A stretch of DNA of 58,935 bases from Lachnospiraceae bacterium (GTDB lineage: Bacteria; Bacillota; Clostridia; Lachnospirales; Lachnospiraceae). The stretch lies in contig JAFTJD010000040.1 in the NCBI GenBank assembly GCA_017456585.1, positions 1 through 58,935 on the forward strand, in the 5' to 3' direction. The first letter of the stretch is position 1, and each line of letters starts with the position of its first letter. The notes under the pieces were generated by a model. The model did not search any database. It was not told the origin of the DNA and saw nothing but the letters and a program-made list of their open reading frames with translations. A program made the position numbers and the translations under genes. Below, one piece after another: positions 46,983 through 54,656 of the stretch.

Positions 46983-47000
46983 AACATATCGAGGTGCATG

Positions 47001-47516
47001 ATGGAACAAGATAAGTTAGAACGGATTGTTGCACAGGTTATAGAGAATGTGCAAAATGGCGCGATGACACCTAAAGAGGCACCGGTACAGCAGATAAAAA
47101 GTATAACACTTGACGCAGCCAAAGCATTAATTGCGGAGGTGGAGAAAGAGGCTAAGCGAATCGGAGTTAATGCAGTAATCGCAGTAAGCAATGCCGGAGC
47201 TAATCCTGTGGCAGTGCACTGCATGGATAATTCTTACATAGCAAGCTTCGATGTAGCTTTTCAGAAGGCATATACGGTAGTGGCACTTAAGATGTCGACC
47301 ATGACGCTTAAAGGTCTTAGCCAGCCAGGCGGAGCGTTATACGGAATTCAGCACACTAATCAGGGACGAATCGTTATATTCGGAGGCGGCGAGCCGCTTG
47401 TCGTAGACGGAGTCGTGATTGGAGGCTTGGGAGTCAGTGGCGGAACTGAAGAACAGGACGCGGCACTGGCAGAATACGGTAAAAATAAATTAAAGGAGGT
47501 TGTCGCGTGGCTATAA
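47001..47516 (+). CDS. GlcG/PduO C-terminal-like protein with N-terminal encapsulation peptide
   Basis: A 171-residue protein (172 from the ATG three bases earlier). Residues 1-20 (DKLERIVAQVIENVQNG) form an amphipathic helix of the encapsulation type. Residues about 32-170 are a GlcG/HbpS/PduO-C domain, with LDAAKALIAEVEKEAKRIG, a SFDVAFQKAYTVVALKM segment, and GGEPLVVDGVVIGGLGVSGG near the end. Relatives bind heme or corrinoid; in a B12-independent compartment the cofactor role is unclear. The second ATG is favoured for spacing to CGAGGTG. Its 3' end overlaps the next gene by 10 bases. Confidence 0.85.
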   Translation: MEQDKLERIVAQVIENVQNGAMTPKEAPVQQIKSITLDAAKALIAEVEKEAKRIGVNAVIAVSNAGANPVAVHCMDNSYIASFDVAFQKAYTVVALKMSTMTLKGLSQPGGALYGIQHTNQGRIVIFGGGEPLVVDGVVIGGLGVSGGTEEQDAALAEYGKNKLKEVVAWL

Positions 47517-48910
47517 ATGAAGCAGAAGTAAGTGCTATTGTTAAAGCTGTTATGCAGAAGATGGGTTCAGCAGCACCTGCAACAGAGACAGCAGCACCTA
47601 AACAGCTTGGTGTTTTTGAAGACATGAATGATGCTATCGCTGCTGCTAAAGAAGCGCAGAAGGTAATGCAGAAGATGCCTATGGATTTCAGAGAGAAAAT
47701 CATCAGCGTAATCAGAAGAAAAACTAAAGAAAATGCTGAGATTCTTGCTAAGATGGGCGTTGAAGAGACAGGCATGGGAAATGTTGGCGACAAGATTTTG
47801 AAGCATCATCTTGTAGCTGAGAAGACACCGGGAACAGAAGATATTACGACAACAGCATGGTCAGGGGACAGAGGTCTTACACTCATAGAGATGGGACCAT
47901 TCGGAGTAATCGGTGCGATTACACCTTGTACTAACCCTAGTGAGACAATTATTTGTAATACAATCGGTATGATTGCAGGTGGTAATACAGTAGTATTTAA
48001 TCCACATCCTGCAGCGATTAAGACTTCTAACTATGCAGTTAATATGATTAACGAAGCATCAAGAGAAGTTGGCGGACCTATTAATATAGCATGTTCAATG
48101 GTAAAACCTACCATGGAGACAAGCAAGATAATGCTTGCACATAAGGATATTCCACTTATTGCAGCAACAGGTGGTCCGGGAGTAGTAACAACAGTTCTTT
48201 CTTCAGGAAAGAGAGGTATCGGTGCGGGAGCAGGTAATCCGCCGGCACTCGTAGATGAGACAGCGGATATAGCTAAGGCTGCACTTGATATCGTTAACGG
48301 ATGTACATTTGATAACAACCTTCCATGTATCGCAGAGAAAGAGGTTGTTGCAGTTGATAAGATTGCAGATGAGCTTATTTACCACATGATAGAGAACGGA
48401 TGTTATATGGCATCTAAGGAAGTTGTTGATAAGCTTATTGCTACAGTACTTACACCAAAGGGACTTAATCGTAAGTGCGTTGGTAGAGATGCTAAGACAT
48501 TACTTAAGATGGTTGGTGTTGAGAATGTTCCTGAGAACACAAGATGTATCATCTTTGAAGGACCAAAGGAACATCCGCTTATAGCAGAAGAGTTAATGAT
48601 GCCGATTCTTGGTATCGTTAGAGCTAAAGATATTGATGATGCGATTGAAAAAGCTGTATGGCTTGAGCATGGTAATCGTCATTCAGCTCACATCCATTCA
48701 AAGAACGTTGACAACATTACAAAGTATGGTAAGGCAATTGACACAGCAATCCTTGTAAAAAATGCTCCTTCATATGCAGCACTCGGTTTCGGTGGAGAAG
48801 GATATTGTACTTTCACAATCGCAAGCCGTACAGGTGAAGGACTTACTTCAGCAAGTACATTTACAAAGAGAAGACGCTGCGTAATGTCAGACAGTCTTTG
48901 CATTCGATAA
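47507..48910 (+). CDS. pduP: CoA-acylating propionaldehyde dehydrogenase (PduP type)
   Basis: A 467-residue aldehyde dehydrogenase that turns propionaldehyde into propionyl-CoA using NAD+ and CoA. The N-terminal encapsulation helix is NEAEVSAIVKAVMQKMG, followed by an Ala/Thr linker. The catalytic Cys274 is in FDNNLPCIAEKE, as in PduP. The glycine-rich region IAATGGPGVV forms the cofactor site. The start is GTG with AAAGGAGGT six bases upstream. It overlaps the GlcG-like gene by 10 bases and is followed after 13 bases by the alcohol dehydrogenase that regenerates NAD+. Confidence 0.94.
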   Translation: MAINEAEVSAIVKAVMQKMGSAAPATETAAPKQLGVFEDMNDAIAAAKEAQKVMQKMPMDFREKIISVIRRKTKENAEILAKMGVEETGMGNVGDKILKHHLVAEKTPGTEDITTTAWSGDRGLTLIEMGPFGVIGAITPCTNPSETIICNTIGMIAGGNTVVFNPHPAAIKTSNYAVNMINEASREVGGPINIACSMVKPTMETSKIMLAHKDIPLIAATGGPGVVTTVLSSGKRGIGAGAGNPPALVDETADIAKAALDIVNGCTFDNNLPCIAEKEVVAVDKIADELIYHMIENGCYMASKEVVDKLIATVLTPKGLNRKCVGRDAKTLLKMVGVENVPENTRCIIFEGPKEHPLIAEELMMPILGIVRAKDIDDAIEKAVWLEHGNRHSAHIHSKNVDNITKYGKAIDTAILVKNAPSYAALGFGGEGYCTFTIASRTGEGLTSASTFTKRRRCVMSDSLCIR

Positions 48911-48923
48911 GGAGGACAAAAAA

Positions 48924-50150
48924 GTGGCAGTGAATTCAGCAGATATCGAAGCAATTGTTAAACAGGTGCTTCAGGGAATGACAGGACAGGCTCCACAGGC
49001 AACAGCCAGTGCACCGGTATCAAGCGTAAGCACACCGGCAGGAGCTATTCCTAAGACAGCAAAAGTTGCTATGCTTACTCAGTTAGAGAAGATGGAGATT
49101 AAGGAATTTCCTATTCCTGAGCTTGGCGATGGCGACATCTTAGTTAAGGTTGAAGGTTGTGGCGTATGTGGAACAGACGCTCACGAATTCAAGAGAGATC
49201 CATTCGGACTCATTCCTGTAGCTCTCGGACATGAGGGAACAGGTGAGATCGTTAAGATGGGTAAGAATGTTAAGAAGGATAGCGCAGGTAAGGACTTAAA
49301 GGTTGGTGACAAGGTTGTTACATGTATGATTTTTAAGGATAATCCTGATATTACAATGTTCGATCTTAACAAGCAGAACGTAGGCGGAGCAGATGTATAC
49401 GGACTTCTTCCGGATGATGAAGTACATCTTAACGGCTGGTTCTCAGATTACATAATCGTTCGTGAAGGTTCAACAGTATTTAACGTAAGTGATCTTGATT
49501 TAGATTCAAGAATCTTAATTGAGCCTTGTGCAGTTTTAATTCATGCAGTAGAGAGAGCTAAGACAACAGGAATCCTTCGTTTCAACAGCAGAGTTGTTGT
49601 TCAGGGATGCGGACCTATCGGTCTTATCTGTATCGCAGTTCTTCGTACAATGGGTATTGAGAATATTACTGCAGTAGACGGAGAGCAGAAGAGACTTGAC
49701 TTTGCATTGCAGATGGGTGCAACAAAGACAGTTAACTTCAAGGATCATAAGGGAATCGAAGCACTTGCAGGAGCAGTTGAAGCTTCATTCGGCGGATACC
49801 TTGCAGATTTCGCTTTCCAGTGTACAGGTTCACCTGTAGCACATTCTAACATTTATAAGTTCATCAGAAACGGTGGCGGTCTTTGTGAGCTTGGTTTCTT
49901 CATCAACGGTGGAGACGCAACCATCAATCCTCACTTTGACATTTGTTCAAAAGAAATCACAACAGTTGGTTCATGGGTATATACATTAAGAGATTACGCA
50001 ACAACATTTGATTTCTTAAAGAGAGCAAAGGGCATCGGACTTCCGATAGAGAAGCTTATAACACACAAATTCCCGCTTGAAGAGATTAATGAAGCATTCA
50101 TTACAAATCTTAAGATGGAAGGCTTAAAGATAGCGGTTGTAAATAAATAA
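48924..50150 (+). CDS. Zinc-type (MDR) alcohol dehydrogenase with N-terminal encapsulation peptide
   Basis: A 408-residue medium-chain dehydrogenase. An N-terminal helix (NSADIEAIVKQVLQGMTG) and a 30-residue Ala/Pro/Ser/Thr linker precede the enzyme. The catalytic zinc site is visible as GCGVCGTDAHEF and GHEGTGEIVKMG, and the Rossmann motif as VQGCGPIGLI. The usual four-cysteine structural zinc loop is missing: after GDKVVTCM the chain runs on without Cys. It likely reduces propionaldehyde to propanol and perhaps lactaldehyde to propanediol, recycling NADH in the lumen. GTG start with AAGGAGGAC upstream. This is not the iron-type PduQ enzyme. Confidence 0.88.
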   Translation: MAVNSADIEAIVKQVLQGMTGQAPQATASAPVSSVSTPAGAIPKTAKVAMLTQLEKMEIKEFPIPELGDGDILVKVEGCGVCGTDAHEFKRDPFGLIPVALGHEGTGEIVKMGKNVKKDSAGKDLKVGDKVVTCMIFKDNPDITMFDLNKQNVGGADVYGLLPDDEVHLNGWFSDYIIVREGSTVFNVSDLDLDSRILIEPCAVLIHAVERAKTTGILRFNSRVVVQGCGPIGLICIAVLRTMGIENITAVDGEQKRLDFALQMGATKTVNFKDHKGIEALAGAVEASFGGYLADFAFQCTGSPVAHSNIYKFIRNGGGLCELGFFINGGDATINPHFDICSKEITTVGSWVYTLRDYATTFDFLKRAKGIGLPIEKLITHKFPLEEINEAFITNLKMEGLKIAVVNK

Positions 50151-50166
50151 TTAAGGAGAGGCATTT

Positions 50167-50481
50167 ATGGCAAAGGCAGTAGGTATTATTGAAGTGTACG
50201 GTCTTGTAGCAGCTTTCGTTGCAGGAGATGCGGGATGTAAGGCAGCCAATGTAACAATGGAGCAGTTTGACCGCAATAAGCCGGCTAACGCTGATAAATT
50301 GGCGGTGCCCCTTATAGTAACCGTAAAATTCAGAGGTAGTGTTGAAGATGTTAAGATGGCACTTAAAGCAGCAAGAGAAGCTGCAATGCAGGTTTCAGGC
50401 GTGGTTACAGAGCATGTAATCAGCGGACCTGAAGAAGGTGCAGACAAGATGCTTCATCTTAACGGACTTGATAAATCATAA
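50167..50481 (+). CDS. BMC-H shell protein, divergent with inserted loop
   Basis: A 104-residue single-BMC-domain protein. It starts [20 protein letters not shown] and then has a long insertion ([18 protein letters not shown]) between the first helix and the second strand, giving about 12 more residues than the PduA-type neighbours, plus a short C-terminal extension HLNGLDKS. The insertion lies where hexamer face loops occur and may alter the pore or provide a cargo contact. AAGGAGAGG precedes the ATG. Confidence 0.88.
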   Translation: MAKAVGIIEVYGLVAAFVAGDAGCKAANVTMEQFDRNKPANADKLAVPLIVTVKFRGSVEDVKMALKAAREAAMQVSGVVTEHVISGPEEGADKMLHLNGLDKS

Positions 50482-50510
50482 ATAAAAAATTCAAATGGAG
50501 GATATTTAAA

Positions 50511-50789
50511 ATGGCACAGGAAGCATTAGGAATGGTAGAAACAAGAGGTTTAGTAGCAGCAATCGAGGCTGCAGATGCAATGGTAAAGGCAGCAGAGGTT
50601 GAGTTAGTAGGCACAGAGAAGATCGGTTCAGGTCTCGTAAGTGTTATGGTTAGAGGAGATGTTGGTGCAGTTAAGGCAGCTACAGAGGTTGGCGCATCAG
50701 CAGCTTCAAAGCTTGGCGAGTTAGTAGCAGTACATGTAATCCCAAGACCTCATACAGATGTTGAGAAGATTCTTCCACAGATTAAATAG
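50511..50789 (+). CDS. pduA: BMC-H shell hexamer protein, PduA/PduJ type (copy 1)
   Basis: A 92-residue canonical shell protein, starting [20 protein letters not shown], with the [21 protein letters not shown] core carrying the pore loop (KIGSGL) and ending [15 protein letters not shown]. Such hexamers tile the facets, and their small pores admit propanediol. It is near-identical to the protein encoded at 51201-51479. GGAGG precedes the ATG. Confidence 0.95.
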   Translation: MAQEALGMVETRGLVAAIEAADAMVKAAEVELVGTEKIGSGLVSVMVRGDVGAVKAATEVGASAASKLGELVAVHVIPRPHTDVEKILPQIK

Positions 50790-50815
50790 GTAAAAGAACG
50801 GAGTGGGGACGCCAC

Positions 50816-51109
50816 ATGAAATCATTAGGTTTTTTTGAAATACCAAGTGTTGCAGCGGCGGTTAACGCACTTGATACAATGTGCAAGGCAGCAGATGTGC
50901 AATTTGTTACTTGGGAAAGAAAATTAGGCGGAAGACTCGTTACCATCATTGTTGAGGGAGAGGTATCCGCAGTTAAAGCTGCTATAGAGGCAGCAAAAGA
51001 AACAGCCCTTTTACCGGTAGCAGCATCAGCAGTGATAGCTAATCCACATGAGGAAACGGTAAAAATGGTAGCACTTAGTGCTTCAAGAATGAGCAAAGTG
51101 CAGAAGTAA
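50816..51109 (+). CDS. BMC-H shell protein, divergent
   Basis: A 97-residue BMC-domain protein unlike the two PduA copies that flank it. It starts KSLGFFEIPSVAAAVNALDT, the pore-region equivalent reads ERKLGGRLVTIIVEGEVSAV, and the end is NPHEETVKMVALSASR plus a basic tail. The N-terminal MKSLGFFEIPS replaces the usual GMVETRG strand, suggesting a specialised position or pore. GGAGTGGGG precedes the ATG. Confidence 0.88.
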   Translation: MKSLGFFEIPSVAAAVNALDTMCKAADVQFVTWERKLGGRLVTIIVEGEVSAVKAAIEAAKETALLPVAASAVIANPHEETVKMVALSASRMSKVQK

Positions 51110-51200
51110 GGTTTTATTTAGTTAACTATTAATTTTATTTTAATTAACTATCGGTCAATAACAGACTGCATAGCAAACCAAAAATTAGGAGGAAAAAATT

Positions 51201-51479
51201 ATGGTACAGCAGGCATTAGGAATGGTAGAAACAAGAGGTTTAGTAGCAGCTATTGAGGCAGCAGATGCAATGTTAAAGGCAGCTAACGTTGAGTTAGTAG
51301 GCACAGAGAAGATCGGTTCAGGTCTCGTAAGTGTTATGGTTAGAGGAGATGTAGGTGCAGTTAAGGCAGCTGTAGAGTCAGGTTCTTCAGCAGCTTCAAA
51401 GCTCGGTGAGCTCGTAGCTACACACGTAATCCCAAGACCACATGCAGACGTTGAAAAGATTCTTCCAGCTCTCAAATAG
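51201..51479 (+). CDS. pduJ: BMC-H shell hexamer protein, PduA/PduJ type (copy 2)
   Basis: A 92-residue protein differing from copy 1 (50511-50789) at only about ten positions. The DNA stretch around the first 60 codons is almost identical, which points to recent duplication or ongoing gene conversion. The pore loop KIGSGL is unchanged. A 91-base AT-rich gap with an inverted repeat (GTTAACTATTAA/TTAATTAAC) separates it from the previous gene, and an inserted repeat element follows directly after its stop codon. The pduA/pduJ naming of the two copies is arbitrary. Confidence 0.95.
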   Translation: MVQQALGMVETRGLVAAIEAADAMLKAANVELVGTEKIGSGLVSVMVRGDVGAVKAAVESGSSAASKLGELVATHVIPRPHADVEKILPALK

Positions 51480-51650
51480 GTAGTGAAAAACAATGAGCCA
51501 AGTATCCGACATCAATATGAGTGTTTACATTCATATTGATGTCGGGATTTGGCGAATGTAACAGTATGAGTAACGAAGCACGATAGTGCGGAGTTACGAA
51601 TGCTGCGGATGCGAGAGCTTCGAAGAAGCGAAGCAGCCGTTTTTCACTAC
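51480..51650. mobile_element. MITE-like palindromic insertion inside the BMC operon
   Basis: A 171-bp element with perfect 12-bp terminal inverted repeats GTAGTGAAAAAC (51480-51491) and GTTTTTCACTAC (51639-51650). It contains a long perfect hairpin (CGACATCAATATGA at 51509-51522 with TCATATTGATGTCG at 51533-51546) and several short GC hairpins (GCAC-GATA-GTGC). AACAATGAGCCA near the left end resembles family B ends. A 20-bp sequence, GGCGAATGTAACAGTATGAG (51551-51570), recurs once with one mismatch just outside (51663-51682). No transposase is present. It separates the shell genes from pduL and may act as an RNA stability or attenuation element. Confidence 0.65.
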
Positions 51651-51677
51651 GAAGAAAGTAGTGGCGAATGTCACAGT

Positions 51678-52334
51678 ATGAGAGGGCAGGTGAATCAGTT
51701 GGAAGAAAAGACAGTTGAATATATCGCACGCCTTGTTATGGAAGCCATAAATGATAAGCAGGAGAACGGCTATAAGGTTCCTGTTGGTGTTTCAGCAAGA
51801 CATGTGCATCTTACACAGGAGCACATTGACATTCTTTTTGGAAAAGGATACCAGCTGACTAAGAAGAAAGAATTGATGGGTGGACAGTTCGCATCAAACG
51901 AGCAGGTTACTATTGTTGGTACTAAGCTTCGTGCGATTGAGAACGTTCGTATACTTGGACCGGTAAGAAAAGCTTCACAGGTTGAGATTTCGCAGACAGA
52001 TGCGGTTAAGCTTGGAGTAGCAGCACCGATTCGTGAGTCAGGTAACATCAAGGATTCAGCACCTATTGCAGTTGTAGGCCCTAAGGGAGCAGTATATCTC
52101 AGAGAGGGTTGTATAGTTGCAAAGAGACATATTCATATGGCACCTGCAGATGCTAAGGCGGCAGGCGTTAAAGATAATGACATTGTTTCTGTTAAGTTTA
52201 ACAACGACAGAGGAAGCATTTTTAACAATGTTCAGATTCGTGTAGATGAGAGTTTTACACTTGAGATGCATATTGATACAGATGAGGCGAATGCTTCAAA
52301 GATTAAGACCGGTGATACCGGCACCATCGTATAA
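51678..52334 (+). CDS. pduL: Phosphate propanoyltransferase PduL with N-terminal encapsulation helix
   Basis: A 218-residue zinc enzyme that exchanges CoA for phosphate, giving propionyl-phosphate and freeing CoA in the lumen. The two PduL domains are marked by VPVGVSARHVHLTQEHI and RHIHMAPADAKAAGVKDND, with the metal-binding histidines. The N-terminal LEEKTVEYIARLVMEAIND is an encapsulation-type helix. The start is uncertain: the ATG at 51678 lies within a direct repeat tied to the neighbouring insertion and has no good ribosome site, whereas a TTG at 51699 has GCAGGTG at good spacing and begins directly at the helix. A further in-frame ATG occurs at 51600 inside the insertion. Confidence 0.92.
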   Translation: MRGQVNQLEEKTVEYIARLVMEAINDKQENGYKVPVGVSARHVHLTQEHIDILFGKGYQLTKKKELMGGQFASNEQVTIVGTKLRAIENVRILGPVRKASQVEISQTDAVKLGVAAPIRESGNIKDSAPIAVVGPKGAVYLREGCIVAKRHIHMAPADAKAAGVKDNDIVSVKFNNDRGSIFNNVQIRVDESFTLEMHIDTDEANASKIKTGDTGTIV

Positions 52335-52355
52335 ATAACGAAAGGCCTGATAGAA

Positions 52356-52622
52356 ATGATAGTAGGAAAAGTAGTAGGCAGTATTGTTGCAACGCGCAAA
52401 AATGAAAATTTGATTGGTAACAAGTTCATGATTGTTGAACCATATGACAATATGAAGGGCTTGTCAAATAGAATAGTAGCGATTGATAATGTTGGTGCAG
52501 GTATCGGTGAGATTGTGCTTGTAGCACAGGGCAGTGCAGCCAGAATAGGTTGTGGACAGCCTGATTCACCGGTTGATGCGGCAATCGTAGGAATTGTTGA
52601 TGATAGCATCGGATTAGAATAG
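52356..52622 (+). CDS. pduN: BMC-P vertex pentamer protein (PduN/EutN/CcmL)
   Basis: An 88-residue pentamer-forming protein that caps the corners of the shell. It starts MIVGKVVGSIVATRKNENLI and contains DNVGAGIGEIVLVAQGSAAR and PVDAAIVGIVDDI-like ends, all typical. It is the only pentamer gene in the operon. CGAAAGG serves as ribosome site. Confidence 0.94.
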   Translation: MIVGKVVGSIVATRKNENLIGNKFMIVEPYDNMKGLSNRIVAIDNVGAGIGEIVLVAQGSAARIGCGQPDSPVDAAIVGIVDDSIGLE

Positions 52623-52647
52623 AAGAAACCGCATTAGGAGGCAAATA

Positions 52648-53979
52648 ATGAGGTTAGAAGAATTAAGTGCAATTATGAGAGAAAATGGTATCGTCGGTGC
52701 GGGCGGTGCAGGTTTCCCTTCTTATGCAAAATTAAACATGAAAGCGGATACAATTATCCTTAACTGTGCAGAGTGTGAGCCGCTTCTTCGTCTTCACAGA
52801 CAGCTTCTTGCAGACAAATCTTTTGAGATTATGACTGCACTTACAGAGGTTGCTGAGGCAGTAGAGGCAGATCAGATTATTATTGCAGTAAAGGATCATT
52901 ACAAAGCCGCAATCGAATCAGTAAAGGCTAATATGTCTTCATTCCCTAAGGTGAAGATTGGACTTTTAGAGGATATATATCCATCAGGTGATGAAATTGT
53001 AACTATATATGAGACCACAAAGAGAGTAGTTCCTCCGGGAAAACTCCCTATCGAGGTTGGTGTAATAGTGTACAATGTTGAGACTATGTATAACCTCTAT
53101 ATGGCTATTACCAATAAGAAGCCGGTAACACATAAATATATTACAGTTGCCGGAGAAGTTAAGAACCCGGGTACATTTTTAGTACCGCTTGGTATGACCT
53201 TTGATGAGGTTGTAACACTTACGGGTGGTCCTGTGATTGAGAATTATGCTTACATAAGCGGCGGTCCTATGACAGGAAGAATAGGTGCAGGTACAGAGCT
53301 TGTTACCAAGACTTCAAATGCAATATTGGTATTGCCGGAGAATAATTTCGTAGTTAAGAAGAAAAAGACTCCTGTTTCACTTAGTATGAAGCAGGCAGCT
53401 TCAGTTTGTTGTCAGTGTCGTATGTGTACTGATTTATGTCCGAGAAATCTTCTTGGATATCCTATCGAGCCACACGCATTTATGCGTGGTGCTACAACAG
53501 GACAGATTGGAGATGTAAGACCATACCTTAATACACAGTTCTGTTCACAGTGTGGTGTATGTGAAATGTACGCATGCGGACAGGGACTTAATCCAAGAAC
53601 TCTTCTTGGTGAGTTCAAGAAAAAGATGGCGCAGAATGGCTTAAGACCGGCTCCGGAAGATATCGTATTCAGCGAGGTTAATCCGGGAAGAGATTACAGA
53701 TGTGTTCCGATGCCTAGATTAAGAGCAAGACTCGGTCTTGCAACTTATGATAAGCCTGCTCCAATGTCTCCACAGGAGATTACTGTTAAGAAGGTTAAGA
53801 TTGCTATGTCACAGCATATCGGCGCACCTGCAGCTCCGGCTGTTAAGGTAGGCGATAAGGTTACTGAAGGACAGGTAATCGGTATGGCAGATACAAGCAA
53901 ATTGGGTGTTAACATCCATTCATCTGTTAACGGTACAGTAATAGATGTAAACGATAGATTTGTAACTATCGAAGCATGA
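52648..53979 (+). CDS. pduS: PduS-like RnfC-family flavo-iron-sulfur protein
   Basis: A 443-residue redox protein with an RnfC/NuoF-like Rossmann and FMN region (GIVGAGGAGFPSYAKL, ILNCAECEP), an SLBB segment (TVAGEVKNPGTFLVPLG), two [4Fe-4S] motifs (CCQCRMCTDLCP near residue 252 and CSQCGVCEMYACG near residue 297), and a C-terminal barrel-sandwich domain. In Pdu compartments PduS can shuttle electrons across the shell with PduT. In this B12-free system it may regenerate NAD+ or feed electrons to the activase; that is inference. AGGAGG precedes the ATG. Confidence 0.93.
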   Translation: MRLEELSAIMRENGIVGAGGAGFPSYAKLNMKADTIILNCAECEPLLRLHRQLLADKSFEIMTALTEVAEAVEADQIIIAVKDHYKAAIESVKANMSSFPKVKIGLLEDIYPSGDEIVTIYETTKRVVPPGKLPIEVGVIVYNVETMYNLYMAITNKKPVTHKYITVAGEVKNPGTFLVPLGMTFDEVVTLTGGPVIENYAYISGGPMTGRIGAGTELVTKTSNAILVLPENNFVVKKKKTPVSLSMKQAASVCCQCRMCTDLCPRNLLGYPIEPHAFMRGATTGQIGDVRPYLNTQFCSQCGVCEMYACGQGLNPRTLLGEFKKKMAQNGLRPAPEDIVFSEVNPGRDYRCVPMPRLRARLGLATYDKPAPMSPQEITVKKVKIAMSQHIGAPAAPAVKVGDKVTEGQVIGMADTSKLGVNIHSSVNGTVIDVNDRFVTIEA

Positions 53980-54002
53980 TGTAAAGAAAGGAAACCAATA
54001 GT

Positions 54003-54551
54003 ATGAGTAAAGCAATCGGAATGGTAGAATATAGAACTGTTTCAACCGGTATAAAGGCTGCAGATACAATGATTAAGACAGCAGCAGTAAGTATAGTGGA
54101 AGCTCAGACAGTGTGTCCCGGTAAATACATCGTGATTGTAACCGGAGAACTTAGCGCAGTTAAAGCTTCTGTAGATGCTTCAAAGGCAATGTGCGGAGAG
54201 TCATTAGTTGACAGCTTCGTACTTGGTAACCCACATGAGTCTATTTTCCAGGCTATTTATGGTGGAGCAAGAGTTGAAGATGCTAAGGCACTTGGTGTTC
54301 TTGAGACATTTTCAGCAGCAGCTATTATTGTAGCAGCTGATGTAGCAGCTAAGACATCTGAGGTTGAGCTTATAGAGCTTAGAATTGCTCGTGGTATGAG
54401 TGGTAAGTCATATATGATGCTTACCGGTGAAATCGCAGCAGTTCAGGCGGCAATCGACCATGCAAAAGCAGAGGTTGGAGAAACAGGAATGTTTCTTGAT
54501 TCAACAGTTATTGCTAATCCTGACAAGAGTCTTTGGGACAGCATACTGTAA
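54003..54551 (+). CDS. pduT: BMC-T shell protein, PduT type with pore cysteine
   Basis: A 182-residue tandem-BMC-domain trimer protein. Domain 1 starts AIGMVEYRTVSTGIKAADTM, and domain 2 starts at ALGVLETFSAAAIIVAADVA. Cys38 in QTVCPGKY matches the pore cysteine of PduT, where three copies coordinate a [4Fe-4S] cluster at the trimer axis. It follows pduS by 23 bases, consistent with an electron-transfer pair. It is the last gene before the operon terminator. Confidence 0.94.
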   Translation: MSKAIGMVEYRTVSTGIKAADTMIKTAAVSIVEAQTVCPGKYIVIVTGELSAVKASVDASKAMCGESLVDSFVLGNPHESIFQAIYGGARVEDAKALGVLETFSAAAIIVAADVAAKTSEVELIELRIARGMSGKSYMMLTGEIAAVQAAIDHAKAEVGETGMFLDSTVIANPDKSLWDSIL

Positions 54552-54583
54552 TAAGAATTAAGGCCGGACAGGCATAAAGAGAG

Positions 54584-54624
54584 AGCGTTATGAATGCTGT
54601 TCGCAGCATTTATAACGCTTTTTT
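54584..54624 (+). terminator. Terminator of the BMC operon
   Basis: AGCGTTATGAATGCTG (54584-54599) pairs with CAGCATTTATAACGCT (54604-54619) with one mismatch and a TTCG tetraloop, followed by a T-run. It separates the structural genes from the DeoR gene, which has no clear promoter of its own and may rely on read-through. Confidence 0.88.
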
Positions 54625-54656
54625 GATAGATAAAATAAGAAAAAGAGGGAACAGAT

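Noticed and set aside
46862..47224. Antisense frame spanning the aldolase end and the GlcG-like gene
   Set aside because: It runs opposite two genes with clear domains and ribosome sites, and its translation has no recognisable motif.
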